A DNA stretch of 64,000 nt from Bifidobacterium subtile (GTDB lineage Bacteria > Actinomycetota > Actinomycetes > Actinomycetales > Bifidobacteriaceae), in NCBI RefSeq assembly GCF_000741775.1, contig NZ_JGZR01000006.1, positions 496,001-560,000 of the forward strand, given 5' to 3'. The first letter of the stretch is position 1. Each line of letters opens with the position of its first letter. The notes under the pieces are model-generated. The model did no database searches, was not told where the DNA came from, and saw nothing but the letters and a program-made list of their open reading frames with translations. A program made the translations under genes and the position numbers. This document shows, one piece after another, positions 63,367-64,000 of this stretch.

Positions 63367-64000
<634 letters not shown>

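Overview
The window looks like a chromosomal segment of a Bifidobacterium or very close relative: a high-GC actinobacterium. The reasons are a giant type I (multidomain) fatty acid synthase with a separate holo-ACP synthase, a complete tadZABC-flp-tadEF type IVb pilus locus, a DnaB-MurT-GatD run, an amylosucrase, and an aspartokinase whose catalytic and ACT parts are separate genes. Nothing suggests a phage or an integrated plasmid: I see no integrase or transposase.

Layout. (1) 1-6.3 kb: 3' two thirds of fas. (2) 6.4-21 kb: an accessory-looking stretch of loosely connected units: a TPP-riboswitch-controlled flavin monooxygenase, a MarR/VOC divergent pair, a siderophore-interacting reductase, a metal ABC transporter operon, a DUF4143 ATPase flanked by palindromic repeats, a diflavin reductase with a coding minisatellite, and amylosucrase. 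(3) 21-26 kb: acpS, tRNA-Gly(TCC), a DUF2252 protein, a mycoredoxin-like protein, a C69 dipeptidase and a nucleotidase remnant. (4) 26-33 kb: TetR regulator, ftsY, and the nitrogen block amtB-glnB-glnD. (5) 33-45.7 kb: MATE exporter, dnaB-murT-gatD, aquaporin, phasin-like protein, UbiB-like kinase, glycerophosphodiesterase, nitroreductase, upp. (6) 46-51 kb: ppk1, a NUDIX-histidine phosphatase fusion, and a conserved unknown. (7) 51-56.3 kb: tad pilus locus. (8) 56.4-64 kb: lipid kinase, dnaX-recR, lysC-ACT gene-asd (cut by the window end).

Genes that work together: fas needs acpS to load phosphopantetheine; amtB, glnB and glnD are one ammonium-sensing module preceded by a GlnR-like operator; murT and gatD amidate lipid II; tadZABC-flp-tadEF build a Flp pilus; lysC, its ACT partner and asd start the aspartate family pathway; dnaB, dnaX and recR are replication and recombination genes.

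The most unusual content is in the gaps between genes. Several intergenic regions hold long, nearly perfect inverted repeats made of a short motif private to that locus, yet built on a shared plan. Two of them (6.55-6.92 kb and 34.6-35.0 kb) share one architecture: solo motif, about 110 nt, two-motif arm with a central A6 tract, loop, mirror-image arm, about 110 nt, solo motif, with unrelated base sequences. A 28-bp element resembling a DnaA box is present before both tadZ and flp, and a cluster of DnaA-box-like 9-mers precedes dnaB.
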